In this document: positions 29,187 to 37,863 of the stretch, piece after piece
Position numbering within the stretch: position 1 is the first letter of the stretch
Layout: each line of letters opens with the position of its first letter
Assembly (NCBI RefSeq): GCF_022179465.1
Contig: NZ_BPQV01000010.1
Span: 124,001 to 188,000 of the forward strand
Reading direction: 5' to 3'
From: Methylobacterium organophilum
Lineage (GTDB): Bacteria > Pseudomonadota > Alphaproteobacteria > Rhizobiales > Beijerinckiaceae
Length of the DNA: 64,000 bases
The notes under the pieces: generated by a model
What the model saw: the letters and a program-made list of their open reading frames with translations, nothing else
Database searches by the model: none
What the model was told of the DNA's origin: nothing
Position numbers and translations under genes: made by a program

Positions 29187-29653
29187 CCCTTCGCCAGCCG
29201 GGCCGCCAGGGCGCGGGCGCCCGCGGTCACGTCGGCCCAGGTCGTGTCGAAGCCGGAATCCGCGCCGTAATAGGGGTCGGCCACCGCCTCGCCACGCCGG
29301 CCGGGCACGTGGTCGAGGAGCAGGGACAGCTCGGCGCCCTCGGCCGGGCGCAGGCGGCGCAGGGCGGCGAGATTGTCCGGATCGAGCGCCACCACGTGGG
29401 TGAAGCGCGCGAAATCCTCCCGGGAGGCCTGCCGCGCGCGATAGCCGGAGATGTCGACGCCGTGGCGAAGCGCCACGGCCTGCGCCCGGCGGTCGGGCGG
29501 CTCGCCGATATGCCAAGCGCCGGTGCCCGCGGAATCGACCTCCACGTCGAGGCCGATGCGCCCGGCTTCCTGCCGGAAGGCCGCCTCGGCCAGGGGCGAG
29601 CGGCAGATATTGCCGAGGCAGACGAAGAGGATGGCGGGCTTGCGCGCGCTCAC
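29183..29653 (-). CDS. Low-molecular-weight protein-tyrosine-phosphatase family protein
   Basis: 156 residues. P-loop C12-LGNIC-R18-S in ILFVCLGNICRSPLAEA; the general-acid Asp is in ADPYYG near residue 125. The length is normal. Human LMW-PTP-A is also a protein-ribulosamine-5-phosphatase, feeding the FN3K-related kinase. Overlapping this kinase gene here, it may serve that pathway instead of tyrosine signalling. Its 5' end overlaps the pepP stop by four bases. Confidence 0.9.
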   Translation of the reverse strand: MSARKPAILFVCLGNICRSPLAEAAFRQEAGRIGLDVEVDSAGTGAWHIGEPPDRRAQAVALRHGVDISGYRARQASREDFARFTHVVALDPDNLAALRRLRPAEGAELSLLLDHVPGRRGEAVADPYYGADSGFDTTWADVTAGARALAARLAKG

Positions 29654-31485
29654 GTGGGCGTCCCCACCGGCCGGGTCGCCGCGTCGATCCAGGCGCGGGT
29701 CTCGGCATCGAGATCGGGCGACAGGGCCTCGCGGACCCGCGCGTGATAGGCGTCGAGCCAGGCCGCATCCGCCGGGCCGAGCAGCGCCGGCTCGACGAGG
29801 CGCAGGTCGATCGGCGCGAGGGTCAGGGTCTCGAAGCCGAGCATCGGCCGCTCGCCCCCGGGCAGCGTGCGGGGCTCGACCAGGATCAGGTTCTCGATGC
29901 GGATGCCGTAGGCGCCGGCCTTGTAGTAGCCGGGCTCGTTCGAGAGGATCATCCCCGCCTGCAGGGCGACGGTGCCGACCTTGGCGATGCGCTGCGGCCC
30001 CTCATGCACCGAGAGGAAGGCGCCGACGCCATGGCCCGTGCCGTGGTCGTAGTCGAACCCCGCCTCCCACAGGCTCGCCCGGGCGAAGGCATCGATCTGC
30101 GTGCCGGTCGTGCCCTTGGGGAAGACGGCCCGGGCGATGGCGATATGACCCTTCAGTACCCGGGTGAAGCGGTCGCGCATCTCGGCGCTCGGCGTCCCGA
30201 TCGCGACCGTGCGGGTCACGTCGGTGGTTCCGTCGAGATATTGCGCCCCGGAATCGATCAGGAAGAGCTCGCCCGGCCCCAGCCGGCGGTCGGTGGCGCG
30301 GGTGACGCGATAATGCACGATGGCGCCGTTCGGTCCCGAGCCCGAGATCGTCGGGAAGGAGACCTCGCGCAGCAGACCGCCCTCCGCCCGGAAATCCTCC
30401 AGCGCCTCCACCGCCGCGATCTCGGTGAGGCCGTTGGCGCCTTCCCGGTCGAGCCAGGCGAGGAAGCGGGTGAGCGCCACGCCGTCCCGGTGATGGGCGG
30501 CGCGGGTGCCGGCGATCTCGGCCGGGTTCTTCACCGCCTTCATCAGGGTGATCGGATCGGCGCCGAGATCGGCGACGCCGCCGGCCGCCTCGATGCGGTT
30601 CTTCAGCGCCACGGCGCCGGTCACCGTGTCGAGCCGGACCCGGGCCGCCCCCGTGGCGAGCGCGAACAGCGCCGGTTCGAAATCCGCCCGCCCCGCCAGG
30701 ATGGCGTGGGGCGTGAGCGCCGCGCGCAGATCTGGGTCGATCTCGCGCGAGGCGAGATAGAGGCCGGCCAGCCCCTCCCGCTTCACGATGGCGTAGCCGA
30801 GCGCCAGGGGCGTGTGCGCCACGTCCGCGCCGCGCAGGTTGAAGGCCCAGGCGAGGTTGTGCGGATCGGAGATCACGAGGGCGTCGACCTCGGCTTCGGC
30901 GAGGGCCGCGCGCACCCGCGCGAGCTTGTCCGCCACGCTCTCGCCGGCGATCTCCGCCGGGTGACTCACGACGGGGCCGCCGGGCGGTTTCGGCCGGCCG
31001 GCCCAGACCGCGTCGACGAGATTCGCATCGAGGGGCTTGAGGCTGCCGCCGGCCTTGGCCGCGGCCCGTTCCAGCCGGGCCACGCCGTCCGGCGTGTGCA
31101 GCCAGGGATCGTATCCGAGCACCTGCCCCTTGCCGAGATTCTCGCCGAGCCAAGCCTCCGCCGTCTTCTCGGCGAGCGGCACCACCGTGATCACCCCGGT
31201 ATCGACCTGCTCCGGCGCCTGCAGCGTGTAGCGGCCATCGACCACCAGGGCGGCCTTGTCGGCCAGGATCACCGCCGTTCCGGCCGAGCCGGTGAAGCCG
31301 GTCAGCCAGGCGAGGCGCTCGGCATGGGCGGGCACGTATTCGGATTGGTGCTCGTCCGCCCGCGGCACCACGAAGCCGTCGATGCCGGTCTCCCGCAGGG
31401 CGGAGCGCAGGGCCTCGATGCGCTCGGATCCCTTGGCATGGCTCGGATCCTCGAAGGACTGGAAGCGCGGGCGTTGGCTCGTCAT
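29650..31485 (-). CDS. Xaa-Pro aminopeptidase (M24B, aminopeptidase P type)
   Basis: 611 residues from ATG 31485 (MTSQRPRFQSFED). The three-domain long form: two creatinase-like N-terminal domains (IDGFVVPRADEHQSEYVPAHAERLAWLTGFTGSAG) and a C-terminal pita-bread catalytic domain. Metal ligands are visible in LIDSGAQYLDGTTDVTRT (Asp, Asp), GTGHGVGAFLSVHEGPQ (His), ILSNEPGYY (Glu) and GIRIENLILV (Glu). It removes an N-terminal residue before proline in the cytosol. First gene of a pepP-phosphatase-kinase overlapping run. Confidence 0.93.
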   Translation of the reverse strand: MTSQRPRFQSFEDPSHAKGSERIEALRSALRETGIDGFVVPRADEHQSEYVPAHAERLAWLTGFTGSAGTAVILADKAALVVDGRYTLQAPEQVDTGVITVVPLAEKTAEAWLGENLGKGQVLGYDPWLHTPDGVARLERAAAKAGGSLKPLDANLVDAVWAGRPKPPGGPVVSHPAEIAGESVADKLARVRAALAEAEVDALVISDPHNLAWAFNLRGADVAHTPLALGYAIVKREGLAGLYLASREIDPDLRAALTPHAILAGRADFEPALFALATGAARVRLDTVTGAVALKNRIEAAGGVADLGADPITLMKAVKNPAEIAGTRAAHHRDGVALTRFLAWLDREGANGLTEIAAVEALEDFRAEGGLLREVSFPTISGSGPNGAIVHYRVTRATDRRLGPGELFLIDSGAQYLDGTTDVTRTVAIGTPSAEMRDRFTRVLKGHIAIARAVFPKGTTGTQIDAFARASLWEAGFDYDHGTGHGVGAFLSVHEGPQRIAKVGTVALQAGMILSNEPGYYKAGAYGIRIENLILVEPRTLPGGERPMLGFETLTLAPIDLRLVEPALLGPADAAWLDAYHARVREALSPDLDAETRAWIDAATRPVGTPT

Positions 31486-31550
31486 GGCCAGAGGGTTACG
31501 CCGCGCCCCGGGCGGCGTCTACCGGCCCATCGCCTGGCGCAGGATCGCGT

Positions 31551-32471
31551 TCAAACGATTGGTCGGGGCGCCGCGCCGCCACGGCGCAGGACCAGGGTCG
31601 CCCAGCCCTCGATCAGGCCGTGGCGCACGAGGTGGAAGCCGCGGTGGCGGTAGGTGGAGAGCACGCCGGGCACGTCGCGCTCGATCAGGCCGGAGAGGAT
31701 CAGCACGCCGTCATCGGCCACCACGGCGGTGAGCGAGGGGGCGAGGCGCTTCAGGGGCCGGGCCAGGATGTTGGCGAAGACGATGTCGAAGCGGCGCGGC
31801 CGGTTGGCCAGGGCGTGGCGCACCCCCGGCCCCTCGTAGAGCCGCAGGAAGGGGGTGAGCCCGTTGAGCCGGGCATTGCCCTTGGCGGTCCAGACCGCCT
31901 CCGGGTCGAGATCGCCGGCGAGCACCGGTGCGCGCAGAGCCTTGGCCGCGGCGAAGGCGAGGATGCCGGTGCCGGTGCCGACATCGAGCACATGGGCCGG
32001 CCGGCCGCGTTTCAGCTCGTCGACCAGGGCACGCAGGCAGCCGAGGGTGGTGCCGTGATGGCCGGTGCCGAAGGCGAGGGCCGCCTCGATCTCGATCGGC
32101 AGGTCGTTCGGCCGGATTTTTTCCCGGTCATGGGCGCCGTGCACGAGGAAGCGGCCGGCCCGCACGGGCTTCAGCCCCTCCAGGGAGGCGCGGACCCAGT
32201 CCTGCTGGTCGATCGTCTCGAACACCGCCTCGTCCGCGGCGTCACCGACGATCGGTCGGATCAGGTCGCGGATGATCTCCTCGTCGGGCGCTTCGGAGAA
32301 ATAGGCCTCCAGCCTCCAGGTCTGCCCGTCCTCCGCCTCGAAGGCGGCGACCGCCGTCTCCGTCGGGTCGAAGACCTCGCCGAGGAGGTCCGTCATCGAG
32401 CGGGCCGCGGCCTCGTGGGTGAGGAGGCGCAGCAGGTGGGTCGGGCGGTGGGGCGGCAGGCCTTCGAGCAT
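31551..32471 (-). CDS. prmA: Ribosomal protein L11 methyltransferase
   Basis: 306 residues from ATG 32471 (MLEGLPPHRPTHLLRL), within the normal PrmA range. SAM-binding Rossmann core HVLDVGTGTGILAFAAAKAL, acidic end of strand 2 LAGDLDPEAV, and the NPPY-like block IVFANILARPL. Upstream is AFGTGHHGTTLGCLRAL, the AFGTGxHxTT signature of PrmA. It trimethylates lysines and the N-terminus of L11. Single gene; a 12-base palindrome lies 79 bases upstream. Confidence 0.93.
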   Translation of the reverse strand: MLEGLPPHRPTHLLRLLTHEAAARSMTDLLGEVFDPTETAVAAFEAEDGQTWRLEAYFSEAPDEEIIRDLIRPIVGDAADEAVFETIDQQDWVRASLEGLKPVRAGRFLVHGAHDREKIRPNDLPIEIEAALAFGTGHHGTTLGCLRALVDELKRGRPAHVLDVGTGTGILAFAAAKALRAPVLAGDLDPEAVWTAKGNARLNGLTPFLRLYEGPGVRHALANRPRRFDIVFANILARPLKRLAPSLTAVVADDGVLILSGLIERDVPGVLSTYRHRGFHLVRHGLIEGWATLVLRRGGAAPRPIV

Positions 32472-32549
32472 GGCGCGGGCTTTAGCACCGGCCGGCCCGG
32501 ACCGCCACGCATTCCAGAATCCGGCGCGGGAACGCCCGCCGGGTTGGCA

Positions 32550-32561
32550 GATTGTACAATC
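32550..32561. promoter_or_regulatory. Perfect 12-base palindrome upstream of prmA
   Basis: GATTGTACAATC in an otherwise GC-rich gap, 79 bases before prmA and 98 before the small gene at 32659. It may be an operator or chance; the same 12-mer at 21696-21707 is inside coding sequence. Confidence 0.25.
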
Positions 32562-32658
32562 GCTAGGCGAAATCCCGCCGGATGGAACGAATGGCCAAGC
32601 TTCGCGTTCTGGCCGTCGCTTCCCCTTGCGGGCGACGCCGCAGAGTCCGTTGCGTGTG

Positions 32659-32874
32659 ATGACAACAAGAAAAGATCTTAGGAAACGCAGTCCCATCGTG
32701 CTCCCTCGCGATCCCGCATCGCAGAAGGGGCGGAGGCGTCCATCCCGGTTCGACCTGACCGCGCCGGAGGCGCAGGATCCGCCGATGCCCGGCGAGATGC
32801 TGGTCCTGCTCAGCCGCCTCCACCGTTCCGAGCGCGGCTCGGGCCAGGGGGGCGGTGGGCCGCAGACCCTGTGA
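32659..32874 (+). CDS. Small hypothetical protein
   Basis: 71 residues from ATG 32659 (MTTRKDLRKRSPIVLPRDP). Basic N-terminal half, then FDLTAPEAQDPPMPGEMLVLLSRLHRSERG. No signal or membrane segment. It lies divergently from prmA. No clear Shine-Dalgarno is seen, so its reality rests on frame composition only. Function unknown. Confidence 0.45.
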   Translation: MTTRKDLRKRSPIVLPRDPASQKGRRRPSRFDLTAPEAQDPPMPGEMLVLLSRLHRSERGSGQGGGGPQTL

Positions 32875-33010
32875 GGAACGCCTTTCCGCCTGGAAGCGTC
32901 GTTCCCGTTCGGCTATAACGCATCTCTCCGGAGGCGCGGGTGGTCCTGCCTTTGCGCCGCTCCGGAGCATGCGCGCGTGCGGCGGGTGCGGACGGGCGGA
33001 AGGAGAAGTC

Positions 33011-33814
33011 ATGATCTCGACCAGACGCGGATGGCTCGCGGGGCTGCTCGGCGCTGCCCTCCTCGGCACGCCGGCCGGACTGTCGGCGGCGCGGGCGGCC
33101 GATGGGCCGGTCGTGGTCTTCGCCGCCGCAAGCCTCAAGAACGCCCTCGACGAGGCTTTGGCCGCCTGGGGCAAGGAGACGGGCAAGCAGGCCCGGGTCT
33201 CCTATGCCGGCTCCAACGCGCTCGCGAAGCAGATCGAGGCGGGCGCCCCGGCCGATCTGTTCTTCTCCGCCGACATCGCCTGGATGGATTACGCCGAGAA
33301 GGCGGGCACCCTCCGCGCCGGCTCCCGCAGCGACGTGCTGCGCAACGCCCTCGTGCTCGCGGCACCGAAGGATTCGTCCGCCAAGGTGGAGATCGGCTCG
33401 GGCTTCGACCTCGCCGGTGCGCTCGGCGGCGGGCGCTTGGCCATGGCCAACGTCGAAGCGGTGCCCGCCGGCAAGTACGGCAAGGCGGCTCTGGAGAAGC
33501 TCGGGGCCTGGAACGGCGTGAAGGACAAGGTCGCCCAGGCCGACAACGTGCGTGCCGCCCTGCTCCTGGTCTCCCGCGGCGAGGCGCCCCTCGGCATCGT
33601 CTACGCGACGGATGCCGTCTCCGACCCGGCGGTGAAGATCGTCGGCACTTTCCCGGCCGACAGCCACCCGCCGATCGTCTATCCCCTGGCGGTGACCAAG
33701 GATTCCAAGAACCCCGACGCGGAGGCCCTGATCGGCTTTCTCAAGAGCCCGGCCGCCCGGCCCTTCTTCGAGCGCCAGGGCTTCACCGTGATCGGCGAAG
33801 AGAAGAAGTCCTGA
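33011..33814 (+). CDS. modA: Molybdate ABC transporter periplasmic binding protein
   Basis: 267 residues from ATG 33011 with AGGAGA upstream. Signal peptide with an Arg-rich start (MISTRRGWLAGLLGAALLGTPAGLSAARA), mature from ADGPVVVFAAASLKNAL. Ligand-site blocks of ModA: FAAASLKNALDEAL, YAGSNALAKQIEAGAPADLFFSAD, and GIVYATDAV near the C-terminal side. It captures molybdate in the periplasm. First gene of modA-modB, with modC on the same strand beyond an inserted antisense gene. Confidence 0.94.
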   Translation: MISTRRGWLAGLLGAALLGTPAGLSAARAADGPVVVFAAASLKNALDEALAAWGKETGKQARVSYAGSNALAKQIEAGAPADLFFSADIAWMDYAEKAGTLRAGSRSDVLRNALVLAAPKDSSAKVEIGSGFDLAGALGGGRLAMANVEAVPAGKYGKAALEKLGAWNGVKDKVAQADNVRAALLLVSRGEAPLGIVYATDAVSDPAVKIVGTFPADSHPPIVYPLAVTKDSKNPDAEALIGFLKSPAARPFFERQGFTVIGEEKKS

Positions 33815-33839
33815 CGCACCGGCGACCGGACGCCCACCT

Positions 33840-34535
33840 TTGGACGCTTTCGGCCTCACGCCCGACGAGTGGACGGCGGTCGCCCTCAGCCTGAGGGTGG
33901 CCGCTCTCGCGACCCTGTGCAGCCTGATCCCGGGCTTGTTCGTCGCCTGGCTGCTGGCCCGGCGGCGCTTTCCCGGCCACGCGCTCCTCGACGGGCTCGT
34001 GCATCTGCCGCTCATCCTGCCGCCGGTGGTGACGGGCTATCTTCTGCTCATCGCCTTTGGGCGGAAGGGCTTCCTCGGCGCGCCTCTCTCCGAGATCGGC
34101 ATCGTCTTCGCCTTCCGCTGGACCGGGGCGGCGCTCGCCTGCGCCGTGATGGGCTTCCCGCTGATGGTGCGGGCCATGCGCCTGTCGATCGAGGCGGTGG
34201 ACCGGAAGCTGGAACAGGCGGCGGCCACCCTCGGCGCCGGGCCGGCCGCCGTCTTCCTCACGGTGACGCTGCCGCTCAGCCTGCCGGGCATCCTCGCGGG
34301 GGCGGTGCTCGCCTTCGCCAAGGCGATGGGCGAGTTCGGCGCCACCATCACCTTCGTTTCGAACATCCCCGGCGAGACGCAGACCCTGCCCTCGGCGATC
34401 TACACCCTCACCCAGGTGCCCGGCGGCGAGGCCGGCGCCCTGCGCCTCACCCTGATCTCGGTCGCCGTCTCCATGTTCGCCCTGATGCTGTCGGAGCTCC
34501 TGGCCCGCCGCCTCGGGCGCAGGCTCTCCGCCTGA
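33840..34535 (+). CDS. modB: Molybdate ABC transporter permease
   Basis: 231 residues from a TTG start at 33840 (LDAFGLTPDEWTAVALSLRVAAL, read as Met). Five or six membrane spans; the permease coupling loop EAAATLGAGPAAVFLTVTLPLSLPGILAGAVLAFAKAMGEFGAT is present as EQAAATLGAGPAAVFLTVTL. It lies 25 bases after modA. Two bases past its stop begins the stop codon of an antisense GST gene, which separates it from modC. Confidence 0.92.
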   Translation: MDAFGLTPDEWTAVALSLRVAALATLCSLIPGLFVAWLLARRRFPGHALLDGLVHLPLILPPVVTGYLLLIAFGRKGFLGAPLSEIGIVFAFRWTGAALACAVMGFPLMVRAMRLSIEAVDRKLEQAAATLGAGPAAVFLTVTLPLSLPGILAGAVLAFAKAMGEFGATITFVSNIPGETQTLPSAIYTLTQVPGGEAGALRLTLISVAVSMFALMLSELLARRLGRRLSA

Positions 34536-34537
34536 TG

Positions 34538-35194
34538 CTACGCATAGGCGTAGGCCCCGCCCCGCTCCAGCGCGCGGGCATAGGCCGGGCGGGCATGGAT
34601 CCGCGCGAGCCAATCCGTGACGCGCGGGCCCGCGCCGGTGCCGCGGGCGGCGAAGGCTTCGAGGGGGAAGCTCATCTGGATGTCGGCGGCGGAAAAGTCC
34701 TGCCCGCAGAACCACGGCCCCTCCGCGAGCGCCTGCTCCCAGTAGGCGGCATGGCGGCGCAGTTCCGGATCGACGAAGCGGGCCAGGACGCGGTCGGCGA
34801 CGCGGCGCACCAGGGGCCGCACCAGGGCCGGACTGCCCGGGGCGAGGCGGGAAAAGACGAGCTTCAGCAGCAGCGGCGGCATGGCCGAGCCCTCCGCGTA
34901 ATGCAGCCAGTAGGCATAGGCCCGCCGCGCCGCGCTGCCCGCCTCCGGCACCAGGGCGCCCCCGCAGCGCCCGGTGAGGTATTCGACGATCGCGCCCGAT
35001 TCCGCGACCGTGACGTCACCGTCCGTGATCACGGGCGACTTGCCGAGGGGATGGATCGCCCGCAGCTCGGGCGGGGCCAGCATGGTCTCGGGATCGCGGG
35101 CATAGCGCTTGACCTCGTAGGCCAGGCCCAGCTCCTCCAGGAGCCAGAGCACGCGCTGGGAGCGGCTGTTCTCGAGATGATGGACGGTGATCAA
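34538..35194 (-). CDS. Glutathione S-transferase family protein
   Basis: 218 residues from ATG 35194 (MITVHHLENSRSQRVLWLLEELGLAYEV). Thioredoxin-fold N-terminal domain with LGKSPVITDGDVTVAESGAIVEYL (cis-Pro and the ES glutathione motif), then an all-helical C-terminal domain (GQDFSAADIQMSFPLEAF). The usual catalytic Ser/Tyr may be S10 of ENSRSQR. Cytosolic conjugation or reduction with glutathione is the family role; the substrate is unknown. It is inserted in antisense between modB and modC. Confidence 0.9.
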   Translation of the reverse strand: MITVHHLENSRSQRVLWLLEELGLAYEVKRYARDPETMLAPPELRAIHPLGKSPVITDGDVTVAESGAIVEYLTGRCGGALVPEAGSAARRAYAYWLHYAEGSAMPPLLLKLVFSRLAPGSPALVRPLVRRVADRVLARFVDPELRRHAAYWEQALAEGPWFCGQDFSAADIQMSFPLEAFAARGTGAGPRVTDWLARIHARPAYARALERGGAYAYA

Positions 35195-35256
35195 CGGGCG
35201 GGCTCCTGTGCATTCCCCGCCGACAACGCCGCTGCGCCGGATCGGAGCCCGCTCTC

Positions 35257-36354
35257 GTGACGATCGCGGTCGACGTCGCCTTGCGCCGCGGCGCCTTCGC
35301 CCTGGAAACCCGCTTCGCGGCGGGCAGCGGGCTCACGGCCCTGTTCGGCCGCTCCGGCTCGGGCAAGACCACGCTGATCGACCTGATCGCCGGCCTCTCC
35401 CGGCCGGATCGCGGGCGCATCACCCTCGACGGCCAGACCCTGGTCGACACGGAGCAGGGGCTGTTCGTGCCGGTGCATCGCCGCCGGATCGCCTGCGTCT
35501 TCCAGGAGGCGCGGCTGCTGCCGCATCTCAGCGTGCGGCAGAATCTCGGCTTCGGCCGCTGGTTCGCCCGGCGCCGGCCCGAGCAGCTCGCGGAGGCCGA
35601 CGTGGTCGCGCTCCTCGGCATCGGCCACCTGCTCGATCGGCGCCCGGCCGGGCTCTCCGGGGGCGAGCGCCAGCGCGTGGCGATCGGCCGGGCCCTGCTC
35701 AGCCGCCCGCGCCTCCTGCTGATGGACGAGCCGCTCTCGGCGCTGGACGAGGCGAGGAAGCGGGAGATCCTGCCCTGCCTCGAGCGGCTGCGGGACGAGG
35801 CCGGGCTGCCGATCGTCTATGTCAGCCATTCGGTGGCCGAGGTCGCCCGCCTCGCCACCACCGTGGTGATGCTGGACGGGGGCAGGGTCGCGGGCCAGGG
35901 GCCGGCCGATGCCGTCCTGCGCCGCTTCGACCTCGTGCCCGACGAGGCGGGCGCCGTGCTGACCCTGACCGTTGCGGCGCACGACGCGGCGGCCGGCCTG
36001 ACGCGGCTCTCGGGCGAGGCCGGGCAGCTCTCGGTGCCGCTGCTCGCCCTGCCCGCCGGCCGCTCCGTGCGCGTGCGCCTGCCGGCGCGGGACGTCCTCG
36101 TCGCGACGCGGATCCCCGAGGGGCTGAGCGCGCGCAACGTGCTGGCGGGCCGGATCGCGAGCCTGACCGAGGCGGGGCCGGGCGCCCTGGTCGAGATCGA
36201 TTGCAACGGCACGCCCGTGCCCGCCCGGCTCACCGCCGCCTCGGCACGCGACCTCGGGCTCGTGGTCGGGCTGCCGGTCTATGCGGTGGTCAAGAGCGTC
36301 GCCGTCGATCCCGTCGGTCTCGGCGTCGGCGCGGCGGGGCGGATCGAGATCTGA
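35257..36354 (+). CDS. modC: Molybdate ABC transporter ATP-binding protein
   Basis: 365 residues from GTG 35257 (VTIAVDVALRRGAFALE). Walker A LFGRSGSGKTTLID, Q-loop CVFQEARLLPHLSVRQNL, signature LSGGERQRVAIGRALL, Walker B LLLMDEPLSALDEARK, switch His in YVSHSVAEVARL. C-terminal TOBE domain from about residue 290 (SARNVLAGRIASLTEAGPGALVEIDCNGTPVPARL) binds molybdate or tunes the transporter. Normal length. It is 721 bases from modB, so it probably has its own promoter or relies on read-through. Confidence 0.94.
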   Translation: MTIAVDVALRRGAFALETRFAAGSGLTALFGRSGSGKTTLIDLIAGLSRPDRGRITLDGQTLVDTEQGLFVPVHRRRIACVFQEARLLPHLSVRQNLGFGRWFARRRPEQLAEADVVALLGIGHLLDRRPAGLSGGERQRVAIGRALLSRPRLLLMDEPLSALDEARKREILPCLERLRDEAGLPIVYVSHSVAEVARLATTVVMLDGGRVAGQGPADAVLRRFDLVPDEAGAVLTLTVAAHDAAAGLTRLSGEAGQLSVPLLALPAGRSVRVRLPARDVLVATRIPEGLSARNVLAGRIASLTEAGPGALVEIDCNGTPVPARLTAASARDLGLVVGLPVYAVVKSVAVDPVGLGVGAAGRIEI

Positions 36355-36360
36355 GGCCGT

Positions 36361-37284
36361 TCAGAGCCGCCCGTCGAGGAAGTTCCGCAGGAGCAGATGG
36401 GCGATCGCCATCGGCTGGGGGGCGAAGATCCCCTCCGGATGCGTGCGGGCGAACAGGGTCGCGAGCTCGACCCGGTCGACCCAGCGGGCATCGGCGAGCT
36501 CGGCCGGATCGATGACGAGGTCGCGGCTCTCGGCCTCGGCCACGCAGCCGATCATCAGCGAGGAGGGGAACGGCCAGGGCTGGCAGGCATGATAGCGCAC
36601 GGCGCCGATGCGGATGCCGGTCTCCTCCGCGGTCTCCCGTCGGACCGCGTCCTCGATGGTCTCGCCGGGTTCGAGGAAGCCGGCGAGGCAGGAATACATG
36701 CCCTCCGGGAAGTGGGGGCCGCGGCCGATCAGGCAGCGATCCCCGTCGCGGATCAGCATGATCACGACCGGGTCGGTGCGGGGGAAATGGTGCGTCCCGC
36801 AGTTCGGGCATTCCCGGCGGAACCCGGCGGCCCTGATCTCGGTCGGCGTCCCGCAATTGGCGCAGAAGCCGTGGCGCGCATGCCAGGTCAGCAGGGATTT
36901 CGCGGTGGCGAGCAGGCCGAGCTCGTGGGGCTCGACGCTGCCCTCGACCGCGAGCCAGCGCAGGTCGCTCGTGCGGAAATCCGGCTCCGGAAAGGACGCG
37001 GCGGCCTCCGCCGGCAGCGAAGCGGCGAAGACCGGTCTTTCGTCGAGCGTGCCGAGGAAGACGTCGATGGCGGGTCCGGCCGCGGCCCGCCTCTGGGCGG
37101 GGCCGAGCAGGCAGGTCTCCGGTCTCCCCGCGCGCAGCAGCACGTCCCCGCCGACCAGCAGCACGTGCAGGCTGTCGGGCGCCTCGCGATCGGGGAGAGG
37201 CAGGTGCTCGCGCTCCGCGGAATGGCGGATCAGGCGGCTCGTCGCGAAGCCGAGGGCGTCCCGCCCGCTCCCCGACCTGTTCAT
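36361..37284 (-). CDS. nudC: NAD(H) pyrophosphatase / RNA decapping Nudix hydrolase
   Basis: 307 residues from ATG 37284, overlapping the HIT gene stop. N-terminal NudC-like domain, then a zinc ribbon FCANCGTPTEIRAAGFRRECPNCG, then the Nudix box GFLEPGETIEDAVRRETAEETGI and the NudC tag ACQPWPFPSSLMIG (SQPWPFPxS type). It cleaves NADH to NMNH and AMP and can remove NAD caps from RNA. Its stop is 6 bases from the convergent modC stop. Confidence 0.93.
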   Translation of the reverse strand: MNRSGSGRDALGFATSRLIRHSAEREHLPLPDREAPDSLHVLLVGGDVLLRAGRPETCLLGPAQRRAAAGPAIDVFLGTLDERPVFAASLPAEAAASFPEPDFRTSDLRWLAVEGSVEPHELGLLATAKSLLTWHARHGFCANCGTPTEIRAAGFRRECPNCGTHHFPRTDPVVIMLIRDGDRCLIGRGPHFPEGMYSCLAGFLEPGETIEDAVRRETAEETGIRIGAVRYHACQPWPFPSSLMIGCVAEAESRDLVIDPAELADARWVDRVELATLFARTHPEGIFAPQPMAIAHLLLRNFLDGRL

Positions 37285-37697
37285 TGGGCGGCGAAGAGCC
37301 CGGCGGCGCGCTCGATCAGCTGGGCACGGGCATGGGGCTGGTAGGGCATGCGCTCGCCCACGCCCCAGACCGGGTTCGGCCAGGCGGGATCGGAATGGAA
37401 GCGGCCGATCACGTGGACATGGAGCTGCGGCACGACGTTGCCGAGGGCAGCCACGTTCACCTTGTCGGGCTTGGAGAGCAGCTTCATCACCGAGACGGCG
37501 ATGCGGATCTCGGCCATGAGCGCGCCAGCATCCTCCGTCGAGAGATCGGTGATCTCGGTCAACGCCGCCCGGCGCGGCACCAGGATCAGCCAGGGAAAGC
37601 GCGCGTCGTCCCGCAGCAGGACCGAGCACAGGCTCAAATCGCCCACCGGAGTGGTCTCGGCGGCGAGGCGGAAGTCCAGATCGAAGGCATCGCTCAT
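37281..37697 (-). CDS. HIT family hydrolase
   Basis: 138 residues from ATG 37697 (MSDAFDLDFRLAAETTPVGDL). Histidine-triad-like motif QLHVHVIGR, two His of the triad clear, third position altered. Also FPWLILVPRRAALTEITDL at the start of the fold. HIT proteins split nucleoside monophosphates from adducts; the physiological substrate is unknown. Overlap with nudC suggests shared nucleotide clean-up. Confidence 0.87.
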   Translation of the reverse strand: MSDAFDLDFRLAAETTPVGDLSLCSVLLRDDARFPWLILVPRRAALTEITDLSTEDAGALMAEIRIAVSVMKLLSKPDKVNVAALGNVVPQLHVHVIGRFHSDPAWPNPVWGVGERMPYQPHARAQLIERAAGLFAAQ

Positions 37698-37863
37698 GGA
37701 GAAGCGATGTAGGGCAGGAACACGGCTTCTGCGAGCCGGGACGTGAGAGCCTTCCGCAGTTGTGAAACGCCGCTTTACGGTCCACATGGGAGGTGGCGCC
37801 GCGTCTCCTGGCGCCGTTCCCGGCCGGCCTTGAACCGGCGCAGAGGACGAGGTCCATTCCCCC

